A stretch of 64,000 bases of DNA from Enterococcus plantarum (GTDB taxonomy: Bacteria; Bacillota; Bacilli; Lactobacillales; Enterococcaceae). A program made the translations under genes and the position numbers. Positions within the stretch are counted from its first letter, which is position 1. The number at the start of each line of letters is the position of its first letter. The stretch spans positions 1-64,000 of the forward strand of contig NZ_MIKA01000007.1 of assembly GCF_001730295.1 (NCBI RefSeq), read 5' to 3'. This document shows positions 8,907-17,745 of this stretch, piece by piece. A model generated the notes under the pieces. It was not told where the DNA came from and ran no database searches. It worked only from the letters and a program-made list of their open reading frames with translations.

Positions 8907-11201
8907 GAAGTATCTGAATACGCTAATAGAGATACTGAAAGAGAGAAATTAAAAAAGAGCATAGATAGTGACACAACAAAAGTTAGTATTGTAGAGGCAG
9001 TAAGAGCCTGTGGAGTTAGCTCTTTTATAAAAAATTTTATTTATAGAGAACAAAAGAAAAAAATGAATTCTTTATTGATGTATCGACTGCTAGATAGAGA
9101 TTGTGAACTCCCATTAGTCATTTTAAAAGAACTCTCCTATGATCAAGAAAACTATACTGATTTCAAAAGATATGTAGATAAAGCTTTTGGGGAAAAAGAA
9201 ACGTCATTAGTTTCAGCTTTATTGGATTTATCACCTGTAGGAGGTTCCGTTCTCAAACATGTGGGAAGTAAAAAAAGTGCTAAACACATTTATACAGAAT
9301 GTGATGAGTCGTTGCTTGAATCTTGTTTGATACACTATTTCACAGATAGACTATCTGTAAAGAAGTTTGAAAAGATTGTATTATTTTTAGATCATATGCA
9401 AAATATCAATGAAAGATATTTTCCATTTTTAATTTCATTAACTCGTATAAAATTTTTTCATTTAGTTTTTATTCAAAACGAAGAAAATGATAATTGCCTA
9501 AAATTTAAAAATTGCATTCATGATTGTCGAATTAAACATAAAATCATTGAATTTACTGAGCCACAAATTAAACTAATTCAAGAATTAGCAGAGTTGTATA
9601 CAAAAAAACAATTATCTGAGCTAAAGGCTCGAAAAGTTTTAGAGAGTAACAAAAAAAATATTCATAAAATTGTACAAGAAATTCGAAAAGAAACAGAAAC
9701 TATTGAAGAATATAATAGTATCCAAATGGAACTATTAAAAGTGTTGTATTATAGCGGGGGGAGTTTGTCGAATAGATTTCTTCAAGAGATCATTATTCGA
9801 TTACCTCTTTTAAAGGACATAATGAAGATATATGGCTCTCAAGATTTAAACAAAGAATTAAAGAAGCTTCAAGCAGCAGAGGTTGTTTCAATAAAAGGAG
9901 AGGATTTTTATTCTCAAGAAGTCCAATTAAGTGTATCTTTAAATCATATTTTTACTGATTTAGATCTAAGAGCTTCTTATTTATATGAAGATACTATTCT
10001 CGAATATTTTGATGGGATGAATATTTCATTTATACCAAAAGAGGAGCTTTTGATATATTATAGAATTGGGAAAAAATTAGATAGTGATCAAGTGGAAAAT
10101 ATAGCTAGAAAACTATTAGATATTATGCTAATAACAGGAGAAACCTTAGATAAAGAGTTAATTCAAGATGCTAATTTATCTCCTGATAAAGAAGAAGATT
10201 GTTTAATCAGTTGTATAATTTATTGTAAGGAGAGAAAATATTCAATAGCTTTAGAATTTCTAGAAAAAATAGAGAATTACAAAGATGAAAACTACCGAAA
10301 CTTACGTGGGGTACTACTCAATCGTTGTAGGCGGTTGGACGAAGCAGTTGTTGCACTTGAGGAAGCAATCAATCAAACAAAATCGAATGATAGAAAATGT
10401 CTCTTATTATCATATTTGATTAGTTCGCATATTCATCTTAATCAGTTGGAAACAGCTAAGAGGATATTTGAAGATTGTAGCTCTTTGGTGAAAAAATCAG
10501 TCAATTTTGGATATCTTTTACGTAATTCTGTTATGCTTTTTGATGATCCTATCCAAATATACAATCAAGCTCTAGAATCATTTGAAAAACATAAGGACAA
10601 CTTTGGGTATGCTACTACTTTGTGTAATAAAGGTAAAGAGTATTGTCAAATTGGCAAGACGAAGAAAGCTCAAGAATATTTAGAAAAAGCTGAAAAACTA
10701 TTACAAATATATGGGAATCATCATTCGTATGCAGTGTTTAATGATTTAGGAATTTGCTATGCTTACAATAAAAAAGATGATTTTGCTATTGACTATTTCA
10801 AACTAGCAAAGAAGCAAAGTAAAGATAGTATGCCTGAAATATTTTCAGATATAAATCAAGCGTGTATTACATTACTTACGGATAGAGAACTTGCATTAAC
10901 AAAAATAAGAGCACTAGAAAAAAAAGTTGAAGAACACGAAATTGATCGAGTAAGGCAAAGATACTATATTAACAGGTTATTCATAGAAAAATGTTGTCAA
11001 ACAAATGAAATAAAAAAATGTATCGACAACTGTCAAAAATTTTTAGACCGTAAGCATCCAGAGCAGACACAACAACTAATAAAATTGTTGTGTCATGAAA
11101 AATTTAAAGAATCTATTTCATTTGAGCAATGGAAAAAATTTTATCAACCGTGTTATTTAGTATACTGGTATGTTGATCCCTTAAAACTGGTGACACTCTG
11201 A
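8901..11201 (+). CDS. STAND-like NTPase fold with TPR repeats, last gene of the AAA+ operon in this orientation
   Basis: A 766-aa protein. The N-terminal part looks like a STAND NTPase: a P-loop-like stretch VEAVRACGVSSF (31-42) and a Walker B-like strand IVLFLDHMQNIN (about 159-170). The P-loop lacks the invariant GK[S/T], so nucleotide hydrolysis is doubtful. The C-terminal half has helical repeats resembling TPRs (about 464-490, 570-600, 609-640, with LNRCRRLDEAVVALEEA and CQIGKTKKAQEYLEKA). STAND/TPR proteins commonly sense a trigger through the repeats. It starts at ATG 8901, 11 bp after GGAGG, both inside the 48-bp repeat. Its 3' end overlaps the opposing ATP-grasp gene by 21 bp. A sensor or effector role is inferred. 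Confidence 0.8.
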   Translation: MKEVSEYANRDTEREKLKKSIDSDTTKVSIVEAVRACGVSSFIKNFIYREQKKKMNSLLMYRLLDRDCELPLVILKELSYDQENYTDFKRYVDKAFGEKETSLVSALLDLSPVGGSVLKHVGSKKSAKHIYTECDESLLESCLIHYFTDRLSVKKFEKIVLFLDHMQNINERYFPFLISLTRIKFFHLVFIQNEENDNCLKFKNCIHDCRIKHKIIEFTEPQIKLIQELAELYTKKQLSELKARKVLESNKKNIHKIVQEIRKETETIEEYNSIQMELLKVLYYSGGSLSNRFLQEIIIRLPLLKDIMKIYGSQDLNKELKKLQAAEVVSIKGEDFYSQEVQLSVSLNHIFTDLDLRASYLYEDTILEYFDGMNISFIPKEELLIYYRIGKKLDSDQVENIARKLLDIMLITGETLDKELIQDANLSPDKEEDCLISCIIYCKERKYSIALEFLEKIENYKDENYRNLRGVLLNRCRRLDEAVVALEEAINQTKSNDRKCLLLSYLISSHIHLNQLETAKRIFEDCSSLVKKSVNFGYLLRNSVMLFDDPIQIYNQALESFEKHKDNFGYATTLCNKGKEYCQIGKTKKAQEYLEKAEKLLQIYGNHHSYAVFNDLGICYAYNKKDDFAIDYFKLAKKQSKDSMPEIFSDINQACITLLTDRELALTKIRALEKKVEEHEIDRVRQRYYINRLFIEKCCQTNEIKKCIDNCQKFLDRKHPEQTQQLIKLLCHEKFKESISFEQWKKFYQPCYLVYWYVDPLKLVTL

Positions 11202-12185
11202 ATAGGAAATCAGTTTTTGTCTGCACATACTAGAATCGATAATATTAGTCAATAAACTTTCGTAAGAAATTGAAGATGCAAGAGAACTTTGAGCAATTGT
11301 TGAACTTTCTCCGAGATTACAACATACATTAAATTCTAAAAAAGAAGGAATACCGTTTCTTTCATCAACTATGAAATCAAATCTAGTGTAATCTAGTGGT
11401 TGTATTTGTTTAAATAGTTTTTTTGAAAAGCTCAATAGTATATGATTAATGGTTTTATCTATACTCAACTCTCTAGATAATCCCCCCTGAATCTTTCGTT
11501 TTTGTTGATGTGTTACCACATTATCTTTCAATGTGGAAGTTTCTTTTATAGGTGTCAAAAAAAGAGGTACACCAAAATTATTTAAAACAGGACAAGTATA
11601 GTAAATACCTTTTATTTGTTCTTCTAAAATAACATCAATGTCCTTTTTGTACAGTTCTTTTATTTTTTTCTCTGCGAGTTTCCAAGATGCACAAATAGAG
11701 GATTCATCAATTTCAGCAGATGCTGCACCAAATCTCGGTTTTACAAAATAAGGGGGGGGAAAATTAGGGGGTATAATTTCTTGATCCACATTGTAAGTTT
11801 TCCAGTTTGCTGTTGGAACTTCTTCATGTTTTGAGAGAAGTTTTGCTAAGTGTTTATCTTCAGCTAAGGCTCTTATATTAGGAGAAGCACCTAAATAAGG
11901 AATTTTTAAATATTCTGAGACAGAAGAAATGAAAACTTCTGAATTTTTGATTGGAAACTTATTATATAAAGAAAAGATATAGTCAACTTCTTCATTCAAA
12001 CGTAGAACCTTTCCAGGATCTGTTGCTGATATAATGTTTCCATAATTTTTGGTTAATACCTCATAAACTTTATGATGATATTGCGCATAAACTTCGTCAT
12101 AAATGTTATCCGGTATTACTTCGTCTAAATTATTTGGTGCATATTTAGCTAAAAATAAAATAGTTGTCTCTTTTTTCTTTTTCAT
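11181..12185 (-). CDS. ATP-grasp ligase, D-Ala-D-Ala-ligase-like (alternative cassette gene)
   Basis: A 334-aa ATP-grasp protein. Visible family features: YLGASPN (97-103) ahead of the ATP-binding region, FVKPRFGAAS (147-156), EEQIKG (188-193), TRFDF (267-271) and the metal-binding FLEFNVCCN (282-290). ATP-grasp enzymes join a carboxylate to an amine through an acyl phosphate, so it may make a peptide bond or modify a protein or metabolite. It is unlikely to be the housekeeping Ddl, given its divergent sequence and island context. The start at 12185 and its ribosome site lie inside the right 48-bp repeat. In this orientation it is read on the same strand as, and 77 bp after, the recombinase gene, with no visible terminator between. 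Confidence 0.85.
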   Translation of the reverse strand: MKKKKETTILFLAKYAPNNLDEVIPDNIYDEVYAQYHHKVYEVLTKNYGNIISATDPGKVLRLNEEVDYIFSLYNKFPIKNSEVFISSVSEYLKIPYLGASPNIRALAEDKHLAKLLSKHEEVPTANWKTYNVDQEIIPPNFPPPYFVKPRFGAASAEIDESSICASWKLAEKKIKELYKKDIDVILEEQIKGIYYTCPVLNNFGVPLFLTPIKETSTLKDNVVTHQQKRKIQGGLSRELSIDKTINHILLSFSKKLFKQIQPLDYTRFDFIVDERNGIPSFLEFNVCCNLGESSTIAQSSLASSISYESLLTNIIDSSMCRQKLISYSECHQF

Positions 12186-12227
12186 CTTTCACTCAACCTC
12201 CGATAATTGCTTATTATCCTTTGTTCA
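12180..12227 (-). repeat. Right 48-bp inverted repeat (invertible cassette boundary)
   Basis: The exact reverse complement of 8859-8906. It supplies the ribosome site and the first two codons of the ATP-grasp gene. It lies 35 bp from the stop codon of the recombinase gene. Confidence 0.95.
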
Positions 12228-12262
12228 GCAAGAATATTGTCAGGGCTAGATTATTTCAAAAA

Positions 12263-13192
12263 TCACTCAAATGAGAAATGATGCCTCGGATGTTTCTTCA
12301 AAAGGACATTCTTCTGCATTGTTAAACTCACATGGATATATCTTTCCGTTGTTTTTATCGAACTATGACCTAAAATCCTTTGAATATAGCGGCAATCTAC
12401 GCCCTCATCTAAAAGAGTAGTAGCCAAGGTATGCCGGAACATATGGGGGGTTAAATGAGTAGAGATATCTGCCTTTCTTCCAATATCATTGATAATTGTT
12501 CGAACGGATTGTTCAGATAGCCGTTCTCCTAAGCGGTTAATAAAAAAATTTGGACAATCTGATTTTGACTGATTTCGAAGGTGCATATATTTTTGCATTG
12601 CAACAATAACTTCATTATTAGATAAATATAGAACTCGTTCTTTAGAACCTTTTCCTTTGATTAAAATTTTTTGATTGGTTAAATCTGTATTTTCTAGCGT
12701 CAAATTACATAATTCAGAAACTCTTATTCCAGTTGAAAATAAAAGTTCTAAAACTGCAATAGTACGAATTTTAGTAAAACGTTGAAAAGAAGTTTGTTTG
12801 GTTACTTGCTCAGAATTTTGGGTATAAGCTGTCTTTAAAAGTTGTTCAAGTATGTTTAAAGAAAAAATTCTTGGTAAAAGTGTATCTTCCTTTAATTGAA
12901 GGCGCATATTGCTAAATGGGTTTAACAAAATAAATTCCATGTAGACTAGATAGCTAAAATAAGTTTTTAAAGAAGCGTATTTTCTTTTAATGGAAGTAGT
13001 TTTATAAGTTAAAGAGAGATATTGTATATAATTCTCAATCGTTAACCGATTAATCTGGCTAAAATTGTTTTCTTCAATGTATTCAAAAAATTGCCGAAGA
13101 TCTATTCTATAAGCCTTTAATGTTTTTTTATCCAATTTTTTTTGGTAGTGACAATACTCATAATATTGTTCTAATTTTGTTTTTTCCAACAT
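12263..13192 (-). CDS. Tyrosine recombinase (phage integrase/Xer-like), likely invertase of the cassette
   Basis: A 309-aa recombinase with an N-terminal SAM-like core-binding domain (about residues 1-95) and a C-terminal catalytic domain with the complete set: R157 (STGIRVSE), K181 (GKGSKER), H250/R253 (TPHMFRH), H276 (LGHSS) and the nucleophile Y285 (TERYIHVS). The start at 13192 (MLEKTK) has an AAAGGGG site 7 bp upstream; a longer in-frame start at 13279 has none. It lacks the extra N-terminal arm-binding domain of many phage integrases, fitting a resolvase or invertase. It abuts the cassette and is the obvious candidate to recombine the 48-bp repeats. XerC/XerD proper is less likely given the location. 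Confidence 0.92.
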   Translation of the reverse strand: MLEKTKLEQYYEYCHYQKKLDKKTLKAYRIDLRQFFEYIEENNFSQINRLTIENYIQYLSLTYKTTSIKRKYASLKTYFSYLVYMEFILLNPFSNMRLQLKEDTLLPRIFSLNILEQLLKTAYTQNSEQVTKQTSFQRFTKIRTIAVLELLFSTGIRVSELCNLTLENTDLTNQKILIKGKGSKERVLYLSNNEVIVAMQKYMHLRNQSKSDCPNFFINRLGERLSEQSVRTIINDIGRKADISTHLTPHMFRHTLATTLLDEGVDCRYIQRILGHSSIKTTERYIHVSLTMQKNVLLKKHPRHHFSFE

Positions 13193-13291
13193 GTAAATTC
13201 CCCTTTCAAGTCTATCTAATACTAAACCATACCACTTATATAAATGAAAGACTTGAGTAAGAAATTTTGTATAAGACAAGATTAGTTCAAA

Positions 13292-13321
13292 TTGACTTAT
13301 CTCTCACTTCAATGTTAAAAT
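13292..13321 (+). promoter_or_regulatory. Promoter of the T-box/valS transcript
   Basis: TTGACT (13292-13297) is followed 17-18 bp later by TTAAAAT (13315-13321). It sits just outside the accessory island and directly upstream of the T-box leader. Confidence 0.6.
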
Positions 13322-13568
13322 GATTCAAAGACTATGAACAAGAGGAGTATTACTGGCATCGTTCTAGAGAGAGAATCAATCGGTGGAAGATTTTCACATA
13401 ACCAGTAAGAAGGTAGCTTGGGAGTCAATGATTTGAATGGAGTAGAATGATTCGAGTAGTGATCGTTACCTCACGAATGAAGCGGTGTCTGGATCGTCAG
13501 ACACAATTTAGGTGGTACCGCGTACAGAAGTTTACGCCCTAAAATACGAAAGTATTTTAGGGCTTTTT
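13322..13568 (+). promoter_or_regulatory. T-box riboswitch leader of valS
   Basis: The conserved T-box sequence AGGTGGTACCGCG (13510-13522) is followed by a terminator of perfect 12-bp arms, GCCCTAAAATAC (13536-13547) and GTATTTTAGGGC (13552-13563), with a GAAA-type loop and a T run. The upstream 190 nt fold as the stem I region. Uncharged tRNA-Val should stabilise the antiterminator and allow valS transcription. I could not assign the specifier codon by eye; valine is inferred from the gene downstream. The 13569-13695 segment is leader with no other feature seen. Confidence 0.92.
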
Positions 13569-13695
13569 ACATGTTCATCACAGATTGTGAAGCAATCTGA
13601 TGTTGAACAGTACAAGGCGACTTATAAGGAGCGTTGTCACCTTAGTTTATCGTTTCACCATTCATTTAAATTAGAATCAGAAAGAAGGAACGCGT

Positions 13696-16341
13696 ATGTC
13701 AGAAGAAAAAAATCTACCGACAAAATACCAACCTACAGAAGTAGAACAAGGCCGTTATCAAAAATGGCTAGACCAAGATTTATTCAAACCAAACGGCAAT
13801 AAAGATGCAAAACCCTATTCAATCGTGATTCCACCGCCAAATGTTACAGGGAAACTACATTTAGGTCATGCATGGGACACCACTTTACAAGATATGATCA
13901 TCCGTCAAAAAAGAATGCAAGGTTTTGATACATTATGGCTGCCGGGAATGGATCACGCAGGTATCGCAACCCAAGCAAAAGTTGAAGAAAAATTAGCTGA
14001 ACAAGATATTTCTCGTTACGATTTAGGTCGTGAAAAATTTGTTGAGCAAGTTTGGGATTGGAAAGAAGAATATGCTTCTCATATCCGTGAACAATGGGCA
14101 AAAATGGGGTTATCACTAGATTATAGCCGTGAACGTTTTACTTTAGATGACGGATTATCTCAAGCTGTCCGTAAAGTCTTCGTTTCTTTATACGAAAAAG
14201 ACCTGATTTACCGTGGGGAATACATCATCAACTGGGACCCAAAAGCCAAAACAGCCTTATCTGATATCGAAGTAATCCACAAAGATATCGAAGGGGCCTT
14301 TTATCATATGAGTTATCCACTGACGGACGGAACAGGTGTTGTGGAAATCGCAACAACACGTCCTGAAACAATGTTAGGCGATACGGCGATTGCTGTTCAT
14401 CCAGATGATGAGCGTTATCAAGCCTTGATCGGCAAAACAGTCACATTGCCATTAGTAGACAAAGAAATCCCGATTATTGCAGATGAGTATGTAGATATGG
14501 AATTTGGAACAGGTGTCGTAAAAATCACACCAGCCCATGATCCAAATGACTTTGAAGTGGGTAATCGTCATGATTTACCTCGTGTGAATGTCATGAATGA
14601 AGATGGTTCTATGAATGATTTAGCAGGTAAATATGCAGGGATGGACCGTTTCGCAGCACGTAAATTGATCGTTTCTGATCTAAAAGAAATGGGTCGTCTG
14701 ATTAAAATTGAAACAATGAATCACAGTGTTGGACATTCAGAGCGTACAGGTGTTGTTGTTGAGCCTCGTTTATCCACACAATGGTTTGTTAAAATGGCGC
14801 CACTGGCTGAAAAAGCCATCAAAAATCAAGATACAGAGGATGCAGTAGAATTTTATCCACCACGTTTCAATCAAACATTCTTACGTTGGATGGAAAACGT
14901 ACATGATTGGGTTATTTCACGCCAATTATGGTGGGGTCATCAAATTCCTGCTTGGTATCATAAAGAAACAGGCGAAATGTATGTTGGCATGGAAGCACCA
15001 GCCGATCCAGAGAATTGGACCCAAGATTCTGATGTGTTAGATACATGGTTTAGTTCAGCATTATGGCCATTTTCAACAATGGGTTGGCCTGATGAAGAAG
15101 CAGCTGATTATCAGCGTTATTTCCCAACAAGTACTTTGGTAACAGGCTACGATATTATTTTCTTCTGGGTTAGCCGCATGATGTTCCAAAGTTTAGAATT
15201 TACAGGACAAGCACCATTTAAAAATGTCTTGATGCATGGCTTGATCCGAGCAGAAGATGGACGTAAAATGAGTAAATCTCTAGGAAACGGAATCGATCCA
15301 ATGGAAGTCATCGATAAATACGGGGCAGATGCGTTGCGTTGGTTTATGTCCAATGGCTCTACACCTGGTCAAGATATGCGTTTTAGTTATGAAAAAATGG
15401 ATGCCTCTTGGAACTTTATCAATAAAATCTGGAATGCCAGCCGTTTTGTAATCATGAATGTTGAAGGAATGTCTTATAAAGATATTGACTTTAGCGGTGA
15501 GAAAACAGTAGCAGATCGCTGGATTCTAACACGTCTAAACGAAACGATTGCGCGTGTAACTGATTTGTTCGATCGCTTTGAATTTGGTGAAGCAGGTCGT
15601 CAGTTATATAACTTTATCTGGGATGATTTCTGTGACTGGTATATTGAAATGAGTAAAGAAATTCTGTACGGCGAAAATGAAGGGGCAAAACAAACAACAC
15701 GTAGCATTTTAGTCTATACCTTAGACCAAATTTTGCGTTTACTACACCCAATCATGCCATTTGTGACAGAAGAAATCTGGGAAAATATTCCGCATGAAGG
15801 TGAATCCCTTGTGATTGCCGATTACCCAGTTGTTCAGGCAGAGTTTTCGGATGAAACCGCCGCTCGTGGGATGGAAGTCTTAAAAGAAGTGATTCGCGCA
15901 GTGCGTAACATCCGTGCTGAAGTGAATACACCACTGTCTAAACCAATTACATTATTGATCAAAACAAGTGATGAGGCAGTAGATAAATTCTTGATCGACA
16001 ACACAAATTATATCGAGCGTTTCTGTAATCCAGAAGAGTTGACGATTGCAAGTGATATCATTGCACCAGAATTAGCGATGTCAGCGGTTCTAACTGGAGC
16101 AGAGTTATATTTACCGCTGGCAGGTTTGATCAACGTGGAAGAAGAAATAGCTCGTCTAGAGAAAGAATTAGACAAATGGACGCAAGAAGTCAAACGTGTG
16201 CAAGGAAAATTAGCGAATGAACGTTTTGTTTCTAATGCGCCAGATGATGTTGTGGAAGCAGAAAAAGCAAAAGAAAAAGACTATTTAGAAAAACAAGTCG
16301 TTGTGAAGGAACGAATTGCACAACTACGGACAGTGAATTAA
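13696..16341 (+). CDS. valS: Valyl-tRNA synthetase
   Basis: Charges tRNA-Val and edits threonine. The 881-aa class I synthetase has [14 protein letters not shown] (HIGH motif, about residues 47-60), an editing domain in the 200-400 region with [15 protein letters not shown] at 524-528, an anticodon-binding helical domain and a C-terminal coiled coil (about 810-880, rich in E, K and R) typical of ValRS. Length matches the family. The start at 13696 has an AGAAGGAA site. Expression is under the T-box just upstream. Confidence 0.98.
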   Translation: MSEEKNLPTKYQPTEVEQGRYQKWLDQDLFKPNGNKDAKPYSIVIPPPNVTGKLHLGHAWDTTLQDMIIRQKRMQGFDTLWLPGMDHAGIATQAKVEEKLAEQDISRYDLGREKFVEQVWDWKEEYASHIREQWAKMGLSLDYSRERFTLDDGLSQAVRKVFVSLYEKDLIYRGEYIINWDPKAKTALSDIEVIHKDIEGAFYHMSYPLTDGTGVVEIATTRPETMLGDTAIAVHPDDERYQALIGKTVTLPLVDKEIPIIADEYVDMEFGTGVVKITPAHDPNDFEVGNRHDLPRVNVMNEDGSMNDLAGKYAGMDRFAARKLIVSDLKEMGRLIKIETMNHSVGHSERTGVVVEPRLSTQWFVKMAPLAEKAIKNQDTEDAVEFYPPRFNQTFLRWMENVHDWVISRQLWWGHQIPAWYHKETGEMYVGMEAPADPENWTQDSDVLDTWFSSALWPFSTMGWPDEEAADYQRYFPTSTLVTGYDIIFFWVSRMMFQSLEFTGQAPFKNVLMHGLIRAEDGRKMSKSLGNGIDPMEVIDKYGADALRWFMSNGSTPGQDMRFSYEKMDASWNFINKIWNASRFVIMNVEGMSYKDIDFSGEKTVADRWILTRLNETIARVTDLFDRFEFGEAGRQLYNFIWDDFCDWYIEMSKEILYGENEGAKQTTRSILVYTLDQILRLLHPIMPFVTEEIWENIPHEGESLVIADYPVVQAEFSDETAARGMEVLKEVIRAVRNIRAEVNTPLSKPITLLIKTSDEAVDKFLIDNTNYIERFCNPEELTIASDIIAPELAMSAVLTGAELYLPLAGLINVEEEIARLEKELDKWTQEVKRVQGKLANERFVSNAPDDVVEAEKAKEKDYLEKQVVVKERIAQLRTVN

Positions 16342-16350
16342 TTATATAGA

Positions 16351-16398
16351 AGTGGAACGTTAGCCAGAAAAAAATCTGATTAACGATCCACTTTTCTT
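16351..16398 (+). terminator. Terminator between valS and the convergent Ig-like gene
   Basis: AGTGGAACGTTA (16351-16362) pairs with TAACGATCCACT (16381-16392) with one mismatch, followed by TTTTC. It probably serves both converging transcripts. Confidence 0.7.
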
Positions 16399-16411
16399 TA
16401 CACTCAATTTA

Positions 16412-16933
16412 TTAGCTCGTTACTTTAACAGCAAATCGTTGAATTTCAATACCAGCATCATTTAATACAGCTAGCTCAACTTTATCTGTAGGTGAGTTAA
16501 TAGCAACGCCCAATAGGCTAAATGTGTCATCTTCGGCTATTTTCACTGTTTGTTGTCGTCTTAGATTCACATATAGACGGACAGTTTTAGCGGACTTGCC
16601 TGTTACTTTACCCGTTACAAAAGTATCATCTATTTTGTATGGGCTTAGTGTCATCTCTACCGTAGGCTCTTGAATCACTACGTCATTCCGAGTAATTTCA
16701 TCTTCATAACGATAACCAACGATTTCTACTTCGTCATCTGTGTAGTCAATCAAACCTTCAACATCAAAAGTAAATTGTCTGATTGAAGATAGTAACTTAC
16801 GTTCGATTTCTTCGCCATTGATCATTAAAGCGACATGCGTATGAAAATAATCAGTTCCACCTGTGATTGTTGTATCTTCATATAAGGTGTAAGGATTCAC
16901 AGTCAAAGAATAAGCTTTTTCTTCAATAGTCAC
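16412..16933 (-). CDS. Protein with immunoglobulin-like modular domain, unknown role
   Basis: A 173-aa, beta-strand-rich acidic protein. The C-terminal half (YKIDDTFVTGKVTGKSAKTV onward, about residues 98-172) resembles the bacterial Ig-like modules repeated in enterococcal and listerial surface proteins. No signal peptide, LPXTG motif or membrane segment is visible, so unlike those proteins it seems to be cytoplasmic, or exported by other means. It is monocistronic and converges on valS. I do not know its function. The upstream stretch 16934-17067 holds only its likely AT-rich promoter region. Confidence 0.65.
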   Translation of the reverse strand: MTIEEKAYSLTVNPYTLYEDTTITGGTDYFHTHVALMINGEEIERKLLSSIRQFTFDVEGLIDYTDDEVEIVGYRYEDEITRNDVVIQEPTVEMTLSPYKIDDTFVTGKVTGKSAKTVRLYVNLRRQQTVKIAEDDTFSLLGVAINSPTDKVELAVLNDAGIEIQRFAVKVTS

Positions 16934-17070
16934 AGTTGCTCGCTCTAATTCCTTATTTTATATGTTTGTGTAAACTATAACATATTTGTAGTTTAAAAAA
17001 TATATCTTTTGGAATTGATTTATTTCGGAGTGTTTAGATAATAGTTAAAAAAGATAGGAAAAGCACATAA

Positions 17071-17104
17071 AAACAGCAAGCATCATCTCTAACTTGCTGT
17101 TTTA
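17071..17104 (-). terminator. Terminator of the yfhO-VTT transcript
   Basis: AAACAGCAAG (17071-17080) pairs with CTTGCTGTTT (17093-17102). On the minus strand the stem is followed by a T run (the A-rich stretch at 17067-17072). Confidence 0.7.
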
Positions 17105-17130
17105 CGTATTTTATACAATTGTTTGTACCT

Positions 17131-17724
17131 CTATTGGATTAAAAAACGATTAAACAAGAACAAAATAGCATAGCCATAAGTCGCCACTGACCAAAGTTTA
17201 AAGACAAGTAAAATTTTCATATACTCTTTAAAAGGAAGGTCTGCAAGTCCTGCGACTAAACAGACTAAGTCGTCTGGTGCAAAAGGAACGAGCAATGTGA
17301 CGATCATTAATTTCTTAATGCCTTTTTCAGGACGATCCAACATTTTCTCGAACGTCAAGTAACGTTTTTTAGTTAAAATCAATCGCGCAAAGGACTTGCC
17401 ATAATAACGAGCTAGCCAGTAAACAATGATTTCGCCGATGATCAGGCCAATATAACTATAAACTAATCCTTGAACATTGCCGAACATCAACATACCGACA
17501 ACTGTTGAAATTCCTCCAGGAAGAATCGGAACGATTACTTGAACCATTTGCAAAAAGATAAAGATAAACACCGCATATTCACCGAATTGTTTTATAAAAG
17601 CTTGCAAAGACTGAACGGAGTGGAAAATTCCTTTAGAATAACCGTAAATCACTAGAACAACAAAACAGATAACACCTATAATAGGCAGTACATAGATGAC
17701 CCGATTCAGAATTTTTCTACCCAT
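17131..17724 (-). CDS. TVP38/TMEM64 (VTT/DedA-like) membrane protein
   Basis: A 197-aa integral membrane protein with about five to six hydrophobic segments and the family hallmark VPILPGGISTVVGMLMFG (about residues 65-82), plus GEIIVYWLARYYGKSF. VTT-domain proteins act in phospholipid or undecaprenyl-phosphate flipping and membrane homeostasis; the exact substrate is unknown here. It starts 21 bp after the yfhO stop on the same strand, so the two probably form an operon. Both acting on lipid-linked envelope carriers is a reasonable inference. Confidence 0.85.
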   Translation of the reverse strand: MGRKILNRVIYVLPIIGVICFVVLVIYGYSKGIFHSVQSLQAFIKQFGEYAVFIFIFLQMVQVIVPILPGGISTVVGMLMFGNVQGLVYSYIGLIIGEIIVYWLARYYGKSFARLILTKKRYLTFEKMLDRPEKGIKKLMIVTLLVPFAPDDLVCLVAGLADLPFKEYMKILLVFKLWSVATYGYAILFLFNRFLIQ

Positions 17725-17745
17725 GGCTTCAGTTTCCTCTCAATA

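Larger units (their letters stand above)
8859..12227. mobile_element. Putative invertible two-gene cassette
   Basis: 3369 bp bounded by perfect 48-bp inverted repeats and filled almost completely by two convergent genes, a STAND/TPR-like protein on + and an ATP-grasp protein on -. Each gene takes its ribosome site and start codon from its own repeat. A tyrosine recombinase gene lies just outside the right repeat. What is seen is the repeats, their position and the recombinase; site-specific inversion is inferred. In the present orientation the STAND-like gene is fused to the AAA+ operon and the ATP-grasp gene lies downstream of the recombinase gene. Confidence 0.8.

Noticed and set aside
11181-12185. 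ATP-grasp gene as housekeeping D-Ala-D-Ala ligase or a Van-type resistance ligase
   Set aside because: Motifs are divergent, and no vanH, vanX or murF neighbour is present; the gene sits in an invertible cassette.
13512-13802. Open frame over the T-box and the start of valS
   Set aside because: It begins inside the T-box, reads through its terminator and runs out of frame into valS; a chance frame.
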